From Bradyrhizobium sp. LLZ17 (lineage in GTDB: Bacteria; Pseudomonadota; Alphaproteobacteria; Rhizobiales; Xanthobacteraceae): a DNA stretch of 64,000 bases. The notes beneath the pieces are model-generated. The model was not told the origin of the DNA. It searched no databases and saw only the letters and a list, made by a program, of their open reading frames with translations. Within the stretch, counting starts at the first letter, position 1. The number at the start of each line of letters is the position of its first letter. Of this stretch, positions 36,102 through 45,656 are shown one piece after another. The DNA lies in the NCBI RefSeq assembly GCF_041200145.1, contig NZ_CP165734.1, positions 62,001-126,000 on the forward strand, given 5' to 3'. The translations under genes and the position numbers were made by a program.

Positions 36102-36922
36102 GCCGCGCTCTCCTGCGCGGCCGGCGTATCGTCGGGATCGACCAGCACCTCGTCCTCTTCGCCGAGATAAGCGCGCCTGACGTGAGGATCGGCGAGCACC
36201 GCGGCCGGATCGCCCTCGGCGATCTTGCGGCCGAAATCCAGCACCATGACGCGGTGGGAGATGTCCATCACCACGCCCATGTCGTGCTCGATCATCACCA
36301 CCGTCATCCCGAACTCCTCGTTGAGATCGACGATGTAGCGGGCCATGTCCTCCTTCTCCTCGAAGTTCATACCGGCCATCGGCTCGTCGAGGAGAATCAA
36401 GCGTGGTTCCAGCGCCATGGCGCGCGCGAGCTCGACGCGCTTGCGCAGGCCATAGGAGAGAGTGCCGGCTTGCGCTTTGCGCACCGACTGGAGGTCGAGG
36501 AAGTCGATGATCTCCTCGACCTTGCGGCGGTGCGCGAGCTCTTCCTTGCGTGCGCCGGTGAGCCAGTACAGCGAACCCGTGAGAAAATTGTTGTTCAGGA
36601 GGTGATGGCGGCCGACCATGATGTTGTCGAGCACGCTCATGTGGTGGAACAGCGCCAGATTCTGGAACGTGCGGCCGATGCCGAGCGAGGCGCGGGCGTT
36701 CGGCGTCAGGCCGGTGATGTCGCGGCCCTGGTAGAACAGCTGGCCCTCGGTCGGCTTGTAGCGGCCGGAAATACAGTTCACGATCGAGGTCTTGCCGGCT
36801 CCGTTGGGCCCGATGATCGAGAACAACTCGCCGTCCTTGATGGCGAAGCCGACATCGGTCAGCGCGCGGACGCCGCCGAACCGCAAGGACACGCCGCGCA
36901 CTTCAAGACTGCTAGCCACCAA
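36098..36922 (-). CDS. livG: Branched-chain amino-acid-type ABC transporter ATP-binding protein (LivG-like)
   Basis: A 274-aa ABC ATPase with Walker A IGPNGAGKTS, a LivG-type signature LSYGLRKRVELARAMA (in place of LSGGQ) and Walker B ILLDEPMAGM. It also has the His-switch part IEHDMGVVM and an acidic C-terminal tail. It is the first gene of the minus-strand operon: livG, acyl-CoA ligase, livH, livM, binding protein, livF. Its start region faces the divergent Crp/Fnr regulator, which may control it. Confidence 0.93.
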   Translation of the reverse strand: MVASSLEVRGVSLRFGGVRALTDVGFAIKDGELFSIIGPNGAGKTSIVNCISGRYKPTEGQLFYQGRDITGLTPNARASLGIGRTFQNLALFHHMSVLDNIMVGRHHLLNNNFLTGSLYWLTGARKEELAHRRKVEEIIDFLDLQSVRKAQAGTLSYGLRKRVELARAMALEPRLILLDEPMAGMNFEEKEDMARYIVDLNEEFGMTVVMIEHDMGVVMDISHRVMVLDFGRKIAEGDPAAVLADPHVRRAYLGEEDEVLVDPDDTPAAQESAA

Positions 36923-37257
36923 ACAAATTCCTCCCCGGTGATGGCGCGTTCAGTGGCGCTCTTCGTCCGTTCCCGTCGGTCGATCCTAGTACGGCCGTGC
37001 CGGTGAGGCCATGCAGCAGATGGTCTCGACCGGACCGCGCGGCTCTCGTTCCCGTTTCGGATCGAAAGCCGCATCGCCCAACGTGGCTCTCAATAGGGGA
37101 AAGCGCTATTTTGAAATGTCTCCGGCCTGACAATTCTGCGACAAAGTTTTTTCGGGCGGCAGCGGCCTTGATCTTTCGTCCGATGGCGGCCGAAGCGATT
37201 GTGCTGCACTGCAATAGAACGACGGAGCGACGAAACGGTGCGGCTGGCTGCAGGATC
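36923..37257. other. Divergent promoter region of the Liv operon and the Crp/Fnr regulator
   Basis: About 335 bp between divergent starts. No gene is seen. No clear TTGAT-N4-ATCAA FNR-type box could be found. Regulation by the adjacent Crp/Fnr protein is a neighbourhood inference only. Confidence 0.45.
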
Positions 37258-37932
37258 ATGATTTCAGAGGACCAACTGAAGCGGGTTGCCGCGTGGTCGC
37301 GCGAGCTCACCCAAGCGGAGATCGAGGTGGCCCGCGCCGGGATCAACGAGCGGTCCTACGGCACCGGCGAGACGGTGTTCATGCGCGGCGACACGTTCGA
37401 CTATTGGGCCGGCATGGTGCGCGGACTTGCCCGCATGGGCGGGGTCTCGCGCGACGGCAAGGAGACCAGTCTCGCAGGATTAACGGCAGGTGCCTGGTTC
37501 GGCGAGGGCAGCGTGCTCAAGAACGAGCCGCGCCGCTACGACGTGGTCGCGCTACGCGACAGCCGCGTCGCCCTCATGGAGCGATCTGCCTTCATGTGGC
37601 TGTTCGAGAACAGCGTCGGCTTCAACCGCTTCCTGGTGCGCCAGCTCAACGAGCGGCTCGGCCAGTTCATCGGCATGCTCGAGGTCAACCGCACGCTCGA
37701 TGCCACCGCGCGGCTTGCCCGCAGCATCGCCTCGCTGTTCAACCCGATCCTCTATCCGGAATCGACTGCGCATCTGGAGATCACCCAGGAGGAGATCGGC
37801 GCGCTGTCCGGCATGTCCAGGCAGAACGCCAACCGCGCGCTGAACCGGCTGGAGAAGGAGGGCCTGCTGCGGCTCGAGTATGGCGGGGTCACCATTCTCC
37901 ACGTCGAGAAGCTTCGCGGGTACGGGGATTAG
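37258..37932 (+). CDS. Crp/Fnr-family transcriptional regulator
   Basis: A 224-aa regulator. Residues 10-120 form a cyclic-nucleotide-binding-like sensory barrel (VFMRGDTFDYWAGMVRG, GAWFGEGSVLKNEP). The C-terminal winged helix has EEIGALSGMSRQNANRALNRLEKEGLL. The Fnr iron-sulphur cysteines are absent, so it is of the Crp type or senses another ligand. The upstream frame is open, but the ATG at MISEDQLKRV is the normal start. Divergent to the Liv-type operon, which it may control. Confidence 0.88.
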   Translation: MISEDQLKRVAAWSRELTQAEIEVARAGINERSYGTGETVFMRGDTFDYWAGMVRGLARMGGVSRDGKETSLAGLTAGAWFGEGSVLKNEPRRYDVVALRDSRVALMERSAFMWLFENSVGFNRFLVRQLNERLGQFIGMLEVNRTLDATARLARSIASLFNPILYPESTAHLEITQEEIGALSGMSRQNANRALNRLEKEGLLRLEYGGVTILHVEKLRGYGD

Positions 37933-37947
37933 CGATTGCTTTCTCCG

Positions 37948-38029
37948 CCGTCATTGCGAGCGCAGCGAAGCAATCCAGAGTCTTTCCGCAGTGACAGTCT
38001 GGATTGCTTCGCTGCGCTCGCAATGACGG
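37948..38029. repeat. Long palindromic repeat (CATTGCGAGCGCAGCGAAG type)
   Basis: Two arms of about 31 bp are near-perfect inverted copies: the left arm starts CCGTCATTGCGAGC and the right arm ends GCTCGCAATGACGG, around an 18-bp loop. This dispersed repeat is common in Bradyrhizobium and relatives. It lies between a regulator and the convergent HemD-like gene and may act as a bidirectional terminator. Confidence 0.88.
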
Positions 38030-38072
38030 CGATTGTTGAAGCATCTCCCTCTCCTGCGGGGAGGCGGCCTGT

Positions 38073-38912
38073 TTACTTCGCCGCTCTCGGCTTCCGCCCC
38101 GCCAGCGCCGCCGCCATTGCCGAGATCAGCGGGCGCATGAAATAGGCTTCGTCCGCCGGCGAGATATCCGTACGCAATCCATGCGCTGCGAGCTCGCCCG
38201 ACACCGCCGGCCCTACCGATGCGATCAGCGTGCGCTCGAACCCTGCGCGCAATTTCGCTTCGCTGCCATCCGCCTTCGCGGCTTCGATCAGGCGGCGGAC
38301 CTGGCCGAGATTGGTCAGCGCGATGGAATCGATCCGACCCTCCGCCATGCTGTTGATGGCTGTGACGATGTTGGCATCGGCCGCCCTGGAATCGTAGACG
38401 TAAGGCAGCACGGCATCGACCACGGCGCCTTGCGCCGAGAGCGCGCCGGTCAGTGCGCTGTGGTCCTTGTCCGGATAGAGCTGCAACCCGAGGCGCCTAC
38501 CTCTGAGGTCGAGTTTCCCCAGCATCTCGATCACGCCCTCGGTCGTCGGCTTTTCGGTGGTCTGCTGCGCCTCGAGGGAGATCTCGCGCAGCGCCTTGCC
38601 GGGTTTCGGCCCGCGGGTGAATTTTCGCGATCTGGCGAGAGCTGCGACAAGCGGCTGGTCGAGGCCGCGTGCGCGCGCGAGCTTCATGATCCGCCGCAGG
38701 CCTTCGCCGGTCATCAGCACGAGATCGTCAAAGGGCTTGTCGATGGCGCGGCGAATCCAGGCTTCGACAGGGGCGGGGTCCGGCGCGTCATGGATGGCGA
38801 ACATCGGGCACTGCACGACCTCGGCGCCCCGTTCGGCTAGAAGTTTCGAAAACTGCGCCTCCTCACGCGTTTCCAGGATCAGGATGCGGTAGCCGTTCAA
38901 GCGGTCGGCCAT
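38073..38912 (-). CDS. Uroporphyrinogen-III synthase-like protein (HemD family)
   Basis: A 279-aa protein with two Rossmann-like lobes of the HemD fold. Landmarks are [26 protein letters not shown] substrate region VLMTGEGLRRIM, RGPKPGKALREI, and the C-terminal IASVGPAVSGELAAHG with TDISPADEAYFM. HemD closes the linear tetrapyrrole hydroxymethylbilane to uroporphyrinogen III. HemD proteins have low conservation, and Bradyrhizobium has such paralogues, so the exact enzyme is uncertain. The ATG at MADRLNGY is preferred over one 13 codons upstream. Monocistronic; convergent with the regulator. Confidence 0.68.
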   Translation of the reverse strand: MADRLNGYRILILETREEAQFSKLLAERGAEVVQCPMFAIHDAPDPAPVEAWIRRAIDKPFDDLVLMTGEGLRRIMKLARARGLDQPLVAALARSRKFTRGPKPGKALREISLEAQQTTEKPTTEGVIEMLGKLDLRGRRLGLQLYPDKDHSALTGALSAQGAVVDAVLPYVYDSRAADANIVTAINSMAEGRIDSIALTNLGQVRRLIEAAKADGSEAKLRAGFERTLIASVGPAVSGELAAHGLRTDISPADEAYFMRPLISAMAAALAGRKPRAAK

Positions 38913-39069
38913 TGGTGTGCTCCGGTCAGTCGATCGCAATCGTCCGTTCATCCTGACTCGGTCGCCGGGATTGGCGCAAGGGTCGCGTCGGTGCTAGAGC
39001 AGGGGCGCAAATCGCGGGTGTTCCGCGGTCTTTGCCCAAACCTTCATCAAGAGCTATTTTTCAACAGCC

Positions 39070-39933
39070 ATGCCTGATCATCAGTATGTCCTGACCCTGT
39101 CCTGTCCGGATCGCCCCGGCATCGTCTCGGCGGTCTCGACGTTTCTCGCCCACAATGGACAGAACATTCTCGACGCCCAGCAGTTCGATGACGTCGAGAC
39201 CAAGAAGTTCTTCATGCGCGTGGTGTTCACGGCTGCCGATCTCGCGGTGGAGCTTGCAGCGCTTCAGACCGGCTTTGCCGCGATCGCCGAGCGTTTCGGC
39301 ATGGAATGGCAGATGCGCGACCGCGCCGCGCATCGCAAGGTGATGCTGCTGGTGTCGAAGTCCGACCACTGCCTGGTCGATATTCTCTATCGCTGGCGCA
39401 CCGGCGAATTGCCCATGACCTTGGCTGCGATCGTCTCCAACCATCCGCGCGAGGTCTATGCCGGGCTCGATTTCGGTGGCATCCCGTTCCACTATCTGCC
39501 GGTGACCAGGGAGACCAAGCGCGAGCAGGAGGGGCGGATCGTGGATCTGGTCGCCGAGACCGGCACCGATCTCGTGGTGCTCGCCCGCTATATGCAAATC
39601 CTGTCCGACGACCTGTCGGCAAAATTGTCCGGCCGCTGCATCAACATCCACCACTCGTTCCTGCCGGGTTTCAAAGGCGCAAAACCCTATCACCAGGCCC
39701 ACGAGCGCGGGGTCAAGCTGATCGGCGCCACCGCCCATTACGTCACCCGCGACCTCGACGAGGGCCCGATCATCGACCAGGACGTTGAGCGCATCAGCCA
39801 TCGCGACACGCCGGAAGATCTCGTGCGCAAGGGCCGCGACATCGAGCGCCGCGTGCTCGCCCGCGCGATCCGCTACCATCTCGACGACCGCGTCATTCCC
39901 AATGGCCGCAAGACCGTGGTGTTCATGGATTAG
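39070..39933 (+). CDS. purU: Formyltetrahydrofolate deformylase
   Basis: A 287-aa enzyme that hydrolyses 10-formyl-THF to formate and THF. It has an N-terminal ACT domain ([19 protein letters not shown]) that senses Met/Gly. The formyltransferase-type domain has [22 protein letters not shown] and the catalytic [10 protein letters not shown] followed by KGAKPYHQA. The end has [15 protein letters not shown]. The conserved Asn/His/Asp set is complete. One-carbon role fits the neighbouring MetE-like and SAM-cycle genes only loosely. Followed by a palindromic repeat. Confidence 0.95.
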   Translation: MPDHQYVLTLSCPDRPGIVSAVSTFLAHNGQNILDAQQFDDVETKKFFMRVVFTAADLAVELAALQTGFAAIAERFGMEWQMRDRAAHRKVMLLVSKSDHCLVDILYRWRTGELPMTLAAIVSNHPREVYAGLDFGGIPFHYLPVTRETKREQEGRIVDLVAETGTDLVVLARYMQILSDDLSAKLSGRCINIHHSFLPGFKGAKPYHQAHERGVKLIGATAHYVTRDLDEGPIIDQDVERISHRDTPEDLVRKGRDIERRVLARAIRYHLDDRVIPNGRKTVVFMD

Positions 39934-39936
39934 CCA

Positions 39937-40043
39937 CCGTCATTCCGGCGCGATGCGTCAGCATCGAGCTATGGTGCGCAATTGCGCACCTGAGAATCTC
40001 GAGATTCCGGGTTCGCCTCTTCGAGGCGCTCTGGAATGACGGC
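39937..40043. repeat. Palindromic intergenic repeat, family A, copy 2
   Basis: It is an inverted copy of the block at 30531-30631. It holds GGTGCGCAATTGCGCACC and ends in TCTGGAATGACGG, the reverse of its start CCGTCATTCCGG, so the whole block can fold back. It sits between purU and a convergent lipoprotein gene and may terminate both. Confidence 0.82.
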
Positions 40044-40050
40044 GTGTGGC

Positions 40051-40344
40051 TCAGTGCACCGCGTCGCCTGACGTGGAGCCCGTCGAGCCCTTCTGCACCT
40101 GCTCTTCCTTCTCGCGATCGGCGGCCGGCAGCAGCCGCTTGCGCTCGCGCTCTCTCATGTAGGCGTCGTATTGCGGTGTGCCTGGTCTCGGCGGAGCGTC
40201 CGCCGGCAAGCCGCCGGCCCATTGCGGGACGTAGTCGCCCATGCCGGCCGAGAGTTTTTCGTTGACGGTGCCGCAGCCGGACAGCCCCACGGCGAGCGCG
40301 GGGAGGATCAGGAGGGAACGGAGGGAACGGAGGGACTTCGGCAT
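40051..40344 (-). CDS. Small predicted lipoprotein
   Basis: A 97-aa protein with a lipoprotein signal (MPKSLRSLRSLLILPALAVG, lipobox LSGC) and a charged mature part (PRPGTPQYDAYMRERERKR, then a Lys/Glu-rich coil). It is probably an outer-membrane-anchored small protein, as seen in many rhizobia; function unknown. The repeated SLRSLRSL segment reflects a short tandem DNA repeat (GGAGGGAAC units) near 40310-40332. It is convergent with purU. Confidence 0.72.
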   Translation of the reverse strand: MPKSLRSLRSLLILPALAVGLSGCGTVNEKLSAGMGDYVPQWAGGLPADAPPRPGTPQYDAYMRERERKRLLPAADREKEEQVQKGSTGSTSGDAVH

Positions 40345-40888
40345 TATGTCGGCACGCGGGTTCGGTCTGGTTAGACGCCAGAGGTCAGGCTGGTGCCGGG
40401 ACAGTAGCTTTCAACAAGGTAAAATAGACTTATTCGAGGTAGGTAATATGTTACCGAGCTATGGTCAATGCGGCTTTTGCGATGTCCAAATTCTGCAAAA
40501 GAAAGACGGAATCCTCCATCCCCGCCGCCCATCGCGCTTCTAGACTGCGGCACCGACTTTTCGGCAAAGCCTCGCGACAAGATGGCTTGATCGGCGAGGG
40601 CTTTTTCGTTGACAGGTCCATTTCATTTGTACAATCGTACAAATGAAATGGCGAGGGTCGAGGACGAGGGCGCGGGTCACCTCGACACAACCGCGACATG
40701 GCTTCTTGCCGTTGGAAATCGGGACGCTCGGCTTGCGCCGAATGGTCGCCAAACGTCCGATTGACAAGGACGGCACCAAGGACGCCATGTGGCGCGCGAC
40801 ATCACTCGCGCGTGAGCTAGAGTGGGGTCAAGGATCGGGCACTCGGTCCGGCACACAAGAGGACAGGAATGAAGGGGAGGGACGTCTG
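40345..40888. other. Long leader/intergenic region before the second Liv operon
   Basis: About 540 bp. It holds a promoter/operator at 40609-40651 and a leader of roughly 240 bases before the binding-protein gene. An in-frame extension of the gene reaches back into the palindrome but has no coding character. The leader is rich in GGACGG-type purine runs. No riboswitch fold was recognised. Confidence 0.5.
40609..40651 (+). promoter_or_regulatory. Promoter with 34-bp palindromic operator
   Basis: A TTGACA (40609-40614) is followed by 15 bases and TACAAT (40630-40635). The -10 lies inside a perfect inverted repeat with arms CCATTTCATTTGTAC and GTACAAATGAAATGG around AATC (40618-40651). A dimeric repressor bound here would block RNA polymerase. 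It drives the binding protein-permease-ATPase operon. The regulator is not adjacent. Confidence 0.72.
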
Positions 40889-42067
40889 ATGTTCGAACGC
40901 AAGCCGCTTTCAATGATCGCAGCCGTTGCGGTTGTCGCGGGCCTCGCGGCCGCCGCGCCCGCCGGGGCTGAGGATACCGTCAAGGTCGGTCTGATCCTGC
41001 CGATGACCGGCGGCCAGGCCTCGACCGGCAAGCAGATCGAGAACGCGATCAAGCTCTATATGCAGCAGAAGGGCGACACTGTCGCGGGCAAGAAGGTCGA
41101 GATCATCCTCAAGGACGACGCGGCGATTCCGGACAAGACCAAGACCGCCGCGCAGGAACTGATCGTCAACGACAAAGTCAATTTCATCGCCGGTTTCGGC
41201 GTCACGCCGGCCGCGCTCGCGGCTGCTCCGCTCGCAACCCAGGCCAAGATTCCGGAAGTCGTGATGGCTGCCGGCACCTCCATCATCACCGAGCGCTCGC
41301 CCTATATCGTGCGCACCAGCTTCACGCTGGCGCAGTCCTCGACCATCATCGGCGACTGGGCGGTGAAGAACGGCATCAAAAAGGTCGCGACGCTGACCTC
41401 GGACTACGCGCCAGGCAATGACGCGCTCAACTTCTTCAAGGAGCATTTCACCGCTGGCGGCGGCGAGGTGGTCGAAGAGGTCAAGACGCCGCTCGCCAAT
41501 CCGGACTTCGCGCCGTTCCTCCAGCGCATGAAGGATGCCAAGCCCGATGCGATCTTCGTGTTCGTGCCGGCCGGCCAGGGCGGTAATTTCATGAAGCAAT
41601 ACGCCGAGCGCGGTCTCGACAAGGCCGGCATCAAGGTGATCGGACCGGGCGACGTCACCGACGACGATCTCCTCAACAACATGGGCGACGCCGTGCTCGG
41701 CACCGTGACCGCGCACATCTACTCGGCGGCGCATCCCTCGCAGATGAACAAGGACTTCGTCGCCGCCTACAAGAAGGCGTTCGGCACGCGTCCCGGCTTC
41801 ATGGCGGTGAGCGGCTATGACGGCATCCACCTGATCTACGAGGCGCTCAAGAAGACCAATGGCGACACCGACGGCACCAAGCTGGTCGAAGCCATGAAGG
41901 GCCAGAAGTGGGAGAGCCCGCGCGGCCCGATCTCGATCGATCCGGAGACGCGCGACATCATCCAGAACGTCTACATCCGCAAGGTCGAGAAGGTCGACGG
42001 CGAACTCTACAACGTCGAGTTCCAGACCTTCGAGGCCGTCAAGGATCTCGGCAAGACCAAGAAATGA
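40889..42067 (+). CDS. ABC transporter substrate-binding protein (Peripla_BP_6, aromatic/branched-chain type)
   Basis: A 392-aa periplasmic binding protein. Its signal peptide is MFERKPLSMIAAVAV...APAGAE. The mature protein begins DTVKVGLILPMTGGQASTGK, with GFGVTPAALAAAPLA, YAPGNDAL and FVPAGQGGNFMKQY as type-I fold features. The ATG has GGGGAGGG upstream; longer frames are spurious. It is the first gene of a five-gene transporter operon and is probably induced through the palindrome upstream. Ligand may be an aromatic or amino acid. Confidence 0.91.
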   Translation: MFERKPLSMIAAVAVVAGLAAAAPAGAEDTVKVGLILPMTGGQASTGKQIENAIKLYMQQKGDTVAGKKVEIILKDDAAIPDKTKTAAQELIVNDKVNFIAGFGVTPAALAAAPLATQAKIPEVVMAAGTSIITERSPYIVRTSFTLAQSSTIIGDWAVKNGIKKVATLTSDYAPGNDALNFFKEHFTAGGGEVVEEVKTPLANPDFAPFLQRMKDAKPDAIFVFVPAGQGGNFMKQYAERGLDKAGIKVIGPGDVTDDDLLNNMGDAVLGTVTAHIYSAAHPSQMNKDFVAAYKKAFGTRPGFMAVSGYDGIHLIYEALKKTNGDTDGTKLVEAMKGQKWESPRGPISIDPETRDIIQNVYIRKVEKVDGELYNVEFQTFEAVKDLGKTKK

Positions 42068-42097
42068 CGCCGAACGTGCGTCATCCCGGGAGCCGTC

Positions 42098-42232
42098 TCT
42101 GCTCACCTCTCCCGCTTGCGGGAGAGGTCGGCGCAAAGCGCCGGGTGAGGGCTCTCTCCTCTGGGGGAGTCTTCGTTGTTGAGGCACCCTCTCCCCAGCC
42201 CTCCCCCGCAAGCGGGGGAGGGAGCGCAGCAT
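42098..42232. repeat. Intergenic inverted-repeat block, family B, copy 2
   Basis: It contains CCTCTCCCGCTTGCGGGAGAGG and CCCTCCCCCGCAAGCGGGGGAGGG-type hairpins, related to the blocks near 34 kb and 51.5 kb. It separates the binding-protein gene from the permease gene within the operon. Confidence 0.8.
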
Positions 42233-42269
42233 GATCCCTGGCCACACCTGAGATGATTTTCGATCCTCG

Positions 42270-43139
42270 ATGACATCAATCCTCACCAACCTGTTCGATG
42301 GCGTTGCGTACGGCATGCTGCTGTTCGTGCTGGCCTGCGGGCTCGCGGTGACGCTCGGGCTGATGAACTTCGTCAATCTCGCCCATGGCGCCTTCGCCAT
42401 GGCCGGCGGCTATGTCTGCATGGTCTTGGTCAACCGGATGGGCTGGCCGTTTTTCGCCGCGCTGCCGCTCGCCTTCGTCTCGGCAGCACTGATCGGCATC
42501 GTGCTCGAACGGCTGCTCTACCGTCATCTCTATGCGCGCAGCCATCTCGACCAGGTTCTGTTCACGATCGGCTTGACCTTCATGTCCGTCGCAGCCGTCG
42601 ACTACATCCAGGGATCGTCGCGGGTCTTCATCAATCTGCCGGCCGCGCTTCAGGGCCAGTTCGACCTGTTCGGCGTCGGTATCGGCCGCTATCGGCTGAT
42701 GATCATCGTGATCTGCGGCCTCCTCACCATCGCGCTCCAGATGGTGCTGGCCAAGACCCGTTTCGGCAGTCGCCTGCGCGCCGCGGTCGATGATCCCCGT
42801 GCCGCTAGCGGCCTCGGCATCAACGTGCCGCAGGTGTTCGCCTTCACATTCGCGTTTGGATGTGGGCTCGCCGGTCTCGGCGGTGCGCTCAGCGCCGAGA
42901 TCCTCGGGCTGGATCCGTACTTCCCGCTGAAGTTCATGATCTACTTCCTGATCGTGGTCACGGTCGGCGGCTCGTCCTCGATCACCGGACCGTTCCTCGC
43001 CTCACTGCTGCTCGGCATCGGCGACGTCGCCGGCAAATATTACGTGCCGAAAATGGGCCCCTTCGTGATCTACACCATGATGATCGTGATCCTGATCTGG
43101 CGCCCGAACGGCCTTTTCGGCCGCACGGCCGCGCGTTGA
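42270..43139 (+). CDS. livH: ABC transporter permease (LivH-like)
   Basis: A 289-aa permease: MTSILTNLFDGVAYGMLLF, the LivH motif GLMNFVNLAHGAFAMAGG and the closing block TVGGSSSITGPFLASLLLG. About eight membrane segments. The ribosome site is weak, and the gene lies about 200 bp after the binding-protein gene. It forms the heterodimeric channel with the next permease. Family-typical in length. Confidence 0.93.
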   Translation: MTSILTNLFDGVAYGMLLFVLACGLAVTLGLMNFVNLAHGAFAMAGGYVCMVLVNRMGWPFFAALPLAFVSAALIGIVLERLLYRHLYARSHLDQVLFTIGLTFMSVAAVDYIQGSSRVFINLPAALQGQFDLFGVGIGRYRLMIIVICGLLTIALQMVLAKTRFGSRLRAAVDDPRAASGLGINVPQVFAFTFAFGCGLAGLGGALSAEILGLDPYFPLKFMIYFLIVVTVGGSSSITGPFLASLLLGIGDVAGKYYVPKMGPFVIYTMMIVILIWRPNGLFGRTAAR

Positions 43140-43147
43140 GTTCGCCG

Positions 43148-44176
43148 ATGAGCGCTGCTTCCGATGTCGGTTCTCACGCCCAGCGCCAGGCACGCTGGCA
43201 CTATGGCGAGGCCGCCTTCTGGCTCATCGTGCTGGCCTGCGGTTTCGCATTTCCCACGCGCTACCTGATCATGACCGACATCCTGCGGCTGGCGCTGTTT
43301 GCGATGTCGCTCGATCTCATCCTCGGTTATGCCGGCATCGTCTCGCTCGGCCATGCCGCGTTCTTCGGCGTCGGGGCGTATGCCGCGGGCCTTCTCGCCT
43401 TGCACGGCATCGTCAACGAGCCCGTGCTGGCGCTGATCGTCGCCGGGCTGGCCGCGATGGTGCTCGGTTTCGCCACGAGCTTTCTGGTGATCCGCGGCGT
43501 CGACCTGACGCGGCTGATGGTGACGCTCGGCATCGCACTGCTGCTGGAGGCGCTCGCCGAGCGCTTCTCGGGTATCACCGGCGGCACCGACGGCCTGCAA
43601 GGCATCGAGATGCAGCCGATCTTCGGCCAAATTCCGTTCGACATGTTCGGCAAGGCCGGCTTCTTCTATTCGCTCGCCGTGCTGTTTGTCCTGTTCCTGC
43701 TCGCCCGCCGCATCGTGCACTCGCCGTTCGGCCTGTCGTTGCGCGCGATCAAGAACAATCCGCTGCGCGCCGCCGCGATCGGCATTCCCGTCAACCGCCG
43801 CCTGATCGCGATCTACACCCTGGCGGCCTTTTACGCCGGCATCGCCGGAGCGCTGTTCACTCAGACTACGGCAATCGCGTCGCTCGACGTGTTTGCCTTC
43901 GAGCGCTCCGCGGACTTGATGCTCGTGCTCGTCATCGGCGGCACCGGCTATCTCTATGGCGGGCTGATCGGCGCGGTGTTGTTCCGCATGCTGCAGGAAT
44001 TGTTCTCCACGATCACGCCGCAATATTGGCAGTTCTGGATCGGCCTCGTGCTGGTCGTGATCGTGCTGGTCGGCCGCCAGCGCCTGCACCGCTGGGCGCT
44101 GTACCTACCCAACCTGGTCATCAGGCAGGTCGCTGGCCGCAGGGCCGTCGTCGCCGTGCCGGAGAGCGACGCATGA
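43148..44176 (+). CDS. livM: ABC transporter permease (LivM-like)
   Basis: A 342-aa permease with LDLILGYAGIVSLGHAAFF, the EAA-like loop SLRAIKNNPLRAAAIGI and VIGGTGYLYGGLIGAV. The start MSAASDVGSH lies eight bases after the LivH stop; the longer upstream frame is inside LivH and is not used. It ends with a four-base ATGA overlap with the ATPase gene. Membrane topology as usual for the family, with a longer polar N-terminus of about 25 residues. Confidence 0.93.
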   Translation: MSAASDVGSHAQRQARWHYGEAAFWLIVLACGFAFPTRYLIMTDILRLALFAMSLDLILGYAGIVSLGHAAFFGVGAYAAGLLALHGIVNEPVLALIVAGLAAMVLGFATSFLVIRGVDLTRLMVTLGIALLLEALAERFSGITGGTDGLQGIEMQPIFGQIPFDMFGKAGFFYSLAVLFVLFLLARRIVHSPFGLSLRAIKNNPLRAAAIGIPVNRRLIAIYTLAAFYAGIAGALFTQTTAIASLDVFAFERSADLMLVLVIGGTGYLYGGLIGAVLFRMLQELFSTITPQYWQFWIGLVLVVIVLVGRQRLHRWALYLPNLVIRQVAGRRAVVAVPESDA

Positions 44177-44920
44177 CCATCGCGCTCGAAACCCAGAATC
44201 TCGAAAAGCAGTTCGGTGGGCTGCGCGTCACCCGCGACCTGTCGCTGAAGATCGAGCAGGGCGCACGTCATGCGCTCATCGGCCCGAACGGCGCCGGCAA
44301 GACCACCGTCATCAACCAGCTCACCGGCGTGCTCAAGCCGAATAGTGGGCGCATCCTGCTCGAAGGCCAGGACATCACTGACCTTCCCGTGCACAAGCGC
44401 GTGCTGCGCGGCCTGTCGCGCACCTTCCAGATCAACCAGCTCTATCCCGACCTGACCCCGCTCGAGACCATCGGTCTCGCGGTTTCCGAACGTCTCGGCC
44501 ATGGCGGCGACTGGTGGCGGCGGATGGGCACGCGCGGCGACGTCAACGGCGAGATCGCCGATCTCCTCACGCGTTTCCATCTGCTCGACGTCATGAACGA
44601 GCAGACGGTGACGCTGCCTTACGGCAAGCAGCGCCTGCTCGAGATCGCGGTCGCGATCGCGGCCAAGCCGCGCGTGCTGCTGCTGGACGAGCCCGCCGCC
44701 GGCGTGCCCGAGAGCGAGCGCCACGATATTCTCGCCGTCGTAGGCAGCCTGCCGCGTGACGTCACCGTGCTGCTGATCGAGCACGACATGGACCTCGTGT
44801 TCTCGTTCGCCGATCGCATCTCGGTGCTGGTCTCCGGCGCGCTGCTCACGGAGGGCCCACCCGAGCAGGTCGCGCGCGATCCGCAGGTCAAGGCCGTCTA
44901 TCTCGGCGAGGAGGCGGTCA

Positions 44921-44928
<8 letters not shown>
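44173..44928 (+). CDS. livG: Branched-chain amino-acid-type ABC ATPase (LivG-like)
   Basis: A 251-aa ATPase with IGPNGAGKTT (Walker A), LPYGKQRLLEIAVAIA as a degenerate LivG-type signature, LLLDEPAAGVPESE (Walker B) and IEHDMDLVF (switch His). The family's C-terminal TEGPPEQVARDPQV block is present. It starts in the LivM stop (ATGA) and overlaps the LivF gene by eight bases; all fit one translation-coupled operon. Confidence 0.94.
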
Positions 44929-45637
<709 letters not shown>

Positions 45638-45656
45638 AACTTCGGGAGAGACAAGA

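Noticed and set aside
37140..37257. FNR/FixK box in front of the Crp/Fnr regulator
   Set aside because: No TTGAT-N4-ATCAA-like sequence could be aligned in either strand.
40910..42400. Minus-strand frame of 496 codons opposite the binding-protein gene
   Set aside because: Antisense shadow; the plus strand holds a complete signal peptide and binding-protein fold.
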